From NCBI RefSeq assembly GCF_947507565.1, contig NC_089175.1, positions 1,008,233-1,072,232 of the forward strand: DNA of 64,000 bases, written 5' to 3'. The translations under genes and the position numbers were made by a program. The stretch's first letter is position 1, and each line of letters begins with the position of its first letter. The stretch is from Oscarella lobularis (taxonomy: Eukaryota > Porifera > Homoscleromorpha > Homosclerophorida > Oscarellidae). The notes below the pieces were generated by a model. That model was given only the letters and a program-made list of their open reading frames with translations. It made no database searches and was not told where the DNA came from. Positions 58,658-64,000 of the stretch are shown here, one piece after another.

Positions 58658-59388
58658 ATGAGCGGCTTGCATTACGAGGTAGTTAGTAACCGATTTATTT
58701 CAAAAGAAAAAGAAAAATCGTGGCGAATCGGCGTTTTTGCTTCTCGTGCAGATTCTCGACGAAAAATCGAGCCGCAACGCTCAGCCAGTGCTCCTAGTCG
58801 AAGACACGAATCCTTCCCACGTGGAATACGAACTAGTAAGCTGCACAGAGACGCTCAAATCGTAGTAGAAACGTCTTCCAGATCGACAACCCATCCGATG
58901 CCGAAAACGCGACCAAAGTCCCCCTAGTCGTCGTCTCAGACGATTTTCCTCCGCCCTACTCGTTATATCCAACTACAAAAGAAACGAAAATCCCTATGAA
59001 ATCGACTCCTCGCGAAAAGGCCTTTGAAACGGGCACGCCCCTCACGTTCCTCATCGGTTTTCTCTGTAAGGAAGTCGTCACCGTCATCTACGTACATCAA
59101 AAGTCTGTTGTCTAGTCGTTACAATATTCAGCTGGTTGGGTCTGCTTCTACTCATATGTTTCCAACCTACGTCTGTAGCTAGTCAAAGTGGAAGCTTATC
59201 TGGCTTGGGGGCCTCTTTTCTCTTGTATAATATTGCAGGGGGATGGGTTAGCTATGTTGTGTTGGGAACGGGTAAGTGAATTTGTCGACATGTTCAGGTT
59301 CGTGATTTGCGGTCTTCTCCCTCCCTCAGGAATCCTTCTGATGTTTGTGGGCCTTTTGCGCTACGGTCTGGCCAGGTGGTCCAATTAA
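58658..59388 (+). CDS. NDFIP-like Nedd4-family adaptor
   Basis: Exons 58658-58678, 58752-58835, 58882-59065, 59116-59271 and 59330-59388 give 167 aa. A cytosolic N-terminus has one PPPY motif (DFPPPYSLYP) for WW domains of Nedd4 ligases, then three hydrophobic segments: LTFLIGF...WLGLLLLICF, ASFLLYNIAGGWVSYVVLG and ILLMFVGLLRYGL. The first aligns with NDFIP1 (FMAFLFNWIGFFLSFC). Vertebrate NDFIPs have two or three PY motifs. Confidence 0.82.
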
Positions 59389-59755
59389 TTATCCCAATGC
59401 GATTATGACGAACGCGGGACCTGATTCTATGAAGCCCACTGCTTCCTTGGCTTCTGCCTTTTTGTTCCTTACACTGACAAACTTATTTATAAGTAGCGAT
59501 GCATTGATAGGGGTGTTTGTTGTGACAGGAAGGACATATTGTAAATTATCATTGCCATTGTATTTTGTACATGTGTCACAGCAACAGTCTAAACGGATTG
59601 GTCTCTTCGAAGAATCCATGCGTTACGAGACTACAGAAAAAACCGTTTCGTGCACGAGAAAGCCTACGAGAAAGAGTTCGACGCGAAAAAATATAGTCCT
59701 GCCTTGTGTACATGCTTTCGTCTTAGGCGCGTTGGCGTTTTTCGATGACGTACAT
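59389..59755. other. Convergent spacer
   Basis: Between the NDFIP-like gene and the Ig-domain gene. Open frames exist on both strands but none has family signals or supported splice sites. Confidence 0.4.
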
Positions 59756-61371
59756 CTAATACGGGCCAATGAACGTCGACTGCTTCACGCTCCCGTGTTC
59801 GTTTTTCGCCTTGCACGTGAAGTCCCAGCGGCGTTTAGTGCCGGTGATTCGCAAGTCGAGAGAGCTCGTTACGACTTTGAGTCCATTCGGCTCGGTCTCG
59901 ACGCGCTCCGTTATCTTGTGACTGAGTTTCTTCGACGCGAACTCCCAATGGATTCCGAGCTGGCCTTCGCTCATCGCGCGACAGGTAAGCGTGACTCGAC
60001 CCTTCGCCGCGACTTTCGGCTCGGTTAGAAAAGCGATAGAGGGAGATTCTAAATTAGAGAGGCACCCGGATATAGAGCGGTAATCTCCGGCTCTTTGACT
60101 GAACTCACCGAGCATGATTACTTCGGTCGTCGCGACGACTTCCCCGTGATGATTACGCACTCGGCACGTGTAATTACCGGCATCAGTCGATCCGACGCGA
60201 AATAAAAACAACTTCCCGTTCGGATACTGAATGATTCGTTCGTTGTTCGCGTTGAATCGAACGCCGTCCTTAAACCACACGACTCGCGGCGTCGGTCGGC
60301 CGTGATTGGGGCAATGTAGGGCGATTGAATCGCCGGCGTTTGCTAATTTGACGGCGGCGGGTCGCACTAACAGCGTCGGTCTTTCTGCGAAAAAAGGCGG
60401 GCGTTACTAAAACGATTCCCTTCAACACGGAACAACGCGTGCGCTATGTAAATAGTAAACAGGATAGTGCGCGGGAAAAGGGCAAGCGTTTTCTAATTGG
60501 TTCCACATGTTCTGCGCGCGCGCGGACCGCACAATCGTGTACCTTGAATGAGAAGCTTGACTTTGGATCGTATGGGCACGCCTCCTCGCACGTATACGGT
60601 GCATTGATAGGAGCCGCGATCGTTGCGAGTTAGATTCTGAATGTGCGCTTTTCCGTCGCTCGCGACGATGGCGCGCTCGTTCGCCTGCTCCAATGGGAGA
60701 CGTCGACGCGTCCACGTGACGCGCACGATTTCATTCATCGTGAAAAAGGGGCATTCCAACGTGGCGTTTTCGCCGCGAATTCCGGTCGTTTTCATGACGA
60801 ATTCCACTTGGGGAATGAAAACGATTCGCTCGTCCGGGTTTGCGGTACTGCCGCCACTCGTCGTTGTCGTCGTTGGCAGCGTGGGATTCTCAGCCAATAG
60901 AAACCCTAAGCAACAGACCAATCAAATTATAGAACAGTTTCGCGCCATTCCAATGGGGAGCACGCAAACCCCGGCATTCCGTTCGCGGTTTAGCTGCTCT
61001 ACGCCACATTCTTTACATTCGTAAATGCTTTCCTATCATCGCGACCAATGCAAATCGTTTCCCAGCCCTTTCTCATGCATGCTGTATAGCACTCGATTCG
61101 CGCATCTATATTCGTCGTCTCTTACGACGTACGTATTGAATTAGGAAGTTAAGGCTACCGGACCGAAATTAGTCGATTAGACGCGCACAGTACAGTAGGA
61201 CGAATCCCGAGTCGCGACCACCGCACGATTTATTGGATAGGGAGGAAGACCGACCGATCGATCAGGAGAGGAGGGGAGTGATCGAAAGCGGAGATAACAA
61301 AATAGCGTACCTGGAACGATTGCGGCGAAGATAGCGACGAGAGAGAGCGCGGTTTTGCTCGCGTGACTCAT
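59756..61371 (-). CDS. Secreted protein with three Ig domains
   Basis: Exons 61371-61311 (signal peptide MSHASKTALSLVAIFAAIVPG), 60905-60543, 60384-60109 and 60048-59756, 330 aa. A threonine-rich linker (PTTTTTSGG) leads into Ig1 (LECPFF...DRGSYQCTV), Ig2 (IALHCPNHGRPTPRVVWFKD...DAGNYTCRV) and Ig3 (LTCRAMS...WDFTCKAKNEHG). All introns are phase 1, typical of Ig exons. The third intron is 60 nt and in frame, with donor GTGAGT. The frame stops after TFIGPY with no membrane segment, so it is secreted unless a further exon was missed. Confidence 0.8.
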
Positions 61372-61897
61372 TCTGTGCGTTAGGAAAGACGGTGAGGTCG
61401 GTTCGTAGACGAGGAAAGACGATCGCTCGTGATTGCGTTGGCGTTGGGGCGCGAGGGTCGAGACTGAGACGAACGCATCCGCTCCCGACGTTTATATTGC
61501 CGCTCTCTCGCGCTTGGCACGTGCCGCCTCAAATGCGGTTAGGCAAGCAGCCGAAACGGATACACAGAGGCAATTGCGTTTATCCCCCGAGCCCCCTCCC
61601 ACCGTCACGATGACAAACGCAATTACGATTCGACGAGCGTTATACACAAACGATGCGACGGTCGCTAAGCGATCGATCTAAACAGGACGGTGCGCTACGA
61701 AACGATTGGACGCCGACTTCGATAAGGGTGCGAGAGTGCGTCGACTATGACGAATTAAACATACACACAGCTGCTCTAATTTCGTGTATTAGCATATACT
61801 TCGAAGGCGTACGAACGTCAATGTTTGGAGCGCCGCGAACCGAGTCGAGTTACAAACGCCTTCGCGCGCGCGGCACGTGCGCCGGATGGCGCCGTTT
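61372..61897. other. CG-rich spacer between Ig gene and POMP
   Basis: Probably the promoter of the Ig gene (CACGTG near 61518). No coding exon supported. Confidence 0.4.
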
Positions 61898-62833
61898 TCA
61901 CGGCGCGGCGTCGGCGTTCAAAGCGCGGCGAATCAACTTCGCGTGATCGGTCTCCTCCGCTATTTCCCGGAACTCGTCGTTGGCACCTACGAGAACAAAC
62001 GCCCCCCCTGTCACAGAAAATTCGACAGGGATTGATGGGAGGGGGAGATTTCGGTGCGCGGCGCAGCAGTTCGTCGACCGACCGCAGATCGTTCATTCGC
62101 TCGTTCATTGATACACTGAGTCATGCGGCGAAGCGGTTCCGTTCGCGCGCGTGCGCGAGGGGAATTTGGCGCGAGCGGCGCAGCAGTCAAGCCACCGCAA
62201 CTCATTCATGCTTTCTTTCATGCGACGAAGCGGTTCCGCGTCGCGCGCGTGTGCCGTGACTTACCACCCAGGACGTCGTCGAATCCAATCGTCTCGTCCG
62301 CGCCCGTCAAGACGTCAAGCAGAAGGTGGGACCCCCGGAGGGGAGCCATATGACCCACCTACGAGAGAAGGAAAATAAAATGACGAAGACCAAACGCGCC
62401 AAAGTGAGAAAACAAAGGCGCTCGCGGTCACGAAAGATGAACGGCCAATTTATCAATCCGTGGAACCATTAGCCGGGTCAATATTGAACGATATTGCACT
62501 GCTTACTTTGGCTGCGATTGCTCGTTCCATTCTCAAATTCAACGGGGCGTGAAGACCTTGCACGTGCCGTAGAAGCTCCAGTCGCATATGCTCCTCATTT
62601 TTAGCGTACTGCATAAAATAATTAAATGCATACGGGATTATCGTGAGCGTTGATTTCTTCTTTACATTTCGCTCTGATTTTTCGAGTGGGTGTGGCGTTC
62701 TGGTCACGTGATTTGCTCTACGAAAGCTGCAAGAGGCGACGAGGAATTAGAACACGACTAAAACTTTTTCTGGTCGACAATGCGAGCTTTGGGCAACTTG
62801 CCTGTTCTCTAAAGGGTCGGTTGAACCGTACAT
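61898..62833 (-). CDS. POMP: Proteasome maturation protein
   Basis: Exons 62833-62802, 62726-62666, 62608-62507, 62358-62265 and probably 62007-61898 give 132 aa (human 141). Signature blocks in order: HPLEKSERN, ELLRHVQGLHAPLNLRMER, then LLLDVLTGADETIGFDDVL, all matching POMP/UMP1, the chaperone of 20S core assembly. The first intron has a GC donor (AACAG|GCAAGT). The start codon and the last exon are uncertain: the C-terminal block (GAFVLVGANDEF...) fits in phase but does not resemble the vertebrate C-terminus. Confidence 0.75.
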
Positions 62834-62847
62834 ACGGGCTTCGGCAG

Positions 62848-62890
62848 ATGGAAGCTCCTTTGTCGGCTCACAATCGGCGTCCAATAACAG
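62848..62890 (+). other. Possible 5' non-coding exon of CHIC
   Basis: CAGATGGAAGCTCC... ends at a clean donor CAG|GTGAGT at 62891. Joined to the next exon it would serve as leader for CHIC; it lies antisense to the POMP upstream region. Confidence 0.35.
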
Positions 62891-63027
62891 GTGAGTCCGA
62901 GTACTCTGCAATTTGCCATACAGTCTCTACTAAACGTCGACGATCGTCTAACGGCTCACCATCGTTCAGTTTCGTCTTCGTTCCAAGGGAATTCCCGATT
63001 GATTTCAAACTCAAGTTGATATCGAAA

Positions 63028-64000
63028 ATGAGCGAACAAAGTGACGAAATCGTCGAAGTCGATCTCGACAATCTGCCCAGCTACGTCCTCAGCACAACGC
63101 CGGAACCGCTAAAAATCCGCGGCATCGGACGAATGACAGTGTAAAGCCCCAAATCGAGTCACGCGAATCGCGCATAGCATCTGACGGACTTCCGCCTCGC
63201 AGATTCGGTCTCAACAACAAATTCAACACCGACTATCCGTCGAGCCTGACAGGAAAGGTGAGCCGAAATAAAACCGAGAATGACTCACCGGAATGCGGAA
63301 GCCAGGGGTCCTCAGGGGAGGGAGGAGAGGAGAGGGGTGCAATCACTTTACATGAGACAGATAGAGCATATGCATGAGCCAACAGGAGTCTGAGCATCCG
63401 CTATAATTGGTAGGGGCTTCGATCTAAACTTAGGAAGGAAAATGCACATGCATAGGAGAGAAAACCCTCGAGATTTTTTGATTTCCATTGATCGCACGCC
63501 AGATCGCCTCGGAAGAGTTCGATGCGACGATCGGTCGAATCAATTCGTTTCTCGGTCACACGGTACCGTTCACCGTACGATGGCTCCTCTGCGGCGTTCT
63601 CTGTTGCTGTTGCACCGGCGGATGTTCCATGATACCCGTCGTCTATCTCAACAAACGAGTAAAAAAATGATACGCTTTTTGCTCTCCGAAAATGACGTCA
63701 TATGTCTGATGATATTTTCGTGTTCCAGACTCGCGTGCGTCTCGACAAAGCGTTGTCATGGGAAAACAGTCGATTGTATCACAAGGTACACACGCACGTC
63801 GCAATGTAGCACTTATTTATAGAGACTCCCTCTGACGTAGCTCGGCTTTCATTTACGTCTCAGTAAAGAGCCGATTGTCGACAGTAATCTAAAAGAATAC
63901 GTACGATTTCGTGGGACGGGCGCGGAACGTTTATTTGAAATCGTACGCGTTCTTCCTCTCCCCTCTTATAGGTCCTACTCATTGAATTCCTGCCAAAGGA
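63028..64000 (+). CDS. CHIC: Cysteine-rich hydrophobic (CHIC) protein, 3' end cut
   Basis: Exons 63028-63140, 63203-63257, 63503-63658, 63729-63785, 63841-63900 and 63972 to the window end. The frame matches CHIC1/2 throughout: IRGIGRMTVFGLNNKF, YPSSLTGK, VRWLLCGVLCCCCTGGCSMI, ENSRLYHK, LHLRLSK(...), VLLIEFLPK. CHIC proteins are palmitoylated on the cysteine run and sit on vesicles and plasma membrane. An acidic N-terminus (SEQSDEIVEVDLDN) is typical. Confidence 0.93.

Noticed and set aside
59345-60028. A 227-aa + strand open frame
   Set aside because: It overlaps the Ig exons on the other strand and the end of the NDFIP-like gene, has no family signal and no matching splice structure.

Overview
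The window is animal nuclear DNA, gene-dense and rich in very short introns (about 45-100 nt). It carries SREBP, CHIC, NDFIP, MIPEP, POMP, p62/SQSTM1, replication-type H2A/H2B and a large family of Roc-COR proteins with CARD, Death and ZU5-UPA domains. Together these suggest an early-branching metazoan. A sponge with a compact genome is my best guess, but that is inference; no search was run.

Left part (1-33,100): a patchwork of segmental duplications. The repeating module is a tail-to-tail pair: a CCDC134-like ER protein gene on + and a Roc-COR (ROCO) gene on -. There are four ROCO genes. Copies 1 and 3 start with a CARD; copy 1 is the longest (CARD-Death-Roc-COR-ZU5-UPA-Death). Copies 2 and 5 have no CARD. 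They start with an 8-nt coding exon followed by a 78-bp tandem array. Read on the transcribed strand, each array unit is a 75-nt GTAAG...AG intron plus one hypervariable 3-nt piece, which looks like an array of one-codon micro-exons feeding the N-terminus of the Roc protein. Unit 4 is a chimera: a complete cation-dependent mannose-6-phosphate-receptor-like ectodomain and membrane segment spliced in frame onto the ZU5-UPA-Death tail of a ROCO gene. The gaps hold decayed CCDC134 copies, truncated H2B copies, CARD and Roc fragments, a small inverted-repeat element with long GCGAAGC hairpins, and a 100-bp hairpin repeat.

Middle part: a divergent H2B/H2A pair with histone 3' stem-loops (33.8-35.0 kb), then nine tandem + strand genes of the CD-MPR/ATG27-like family (35.2-45.9 kb). 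Each has a signal peptide, an MRH-type domain, one membrane helix and a C-terminal YxxPhi tail, except one copy that lost its membrane exon. Several have paired CACGTG boxes upstream. Then follow four PB1-domain genes and an orphan exon (46.2-50.0 kb, - strand), most predicted to be tail-anchored, and a p62/SQSTM1 gene from which they probably arose.

Right part (52-64 kb): ordinary single-copy housekeeping genes, mostly in head-to-head pairs: p62/SREBP, MIPEP/NDFIP, an Ig-domain secreted protein, and POMP/CHIC (CHIC runs off the end).

The left and middle parts share parts: the MRH receptor family donated the ectodomain of the unit 4 chimera, and fragments of the last MRH gene are scattered through the PB1 repeats. 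Receptor-like, death-fold and autophagy-adaptor families are therefore being duplicated and recombined side by side.
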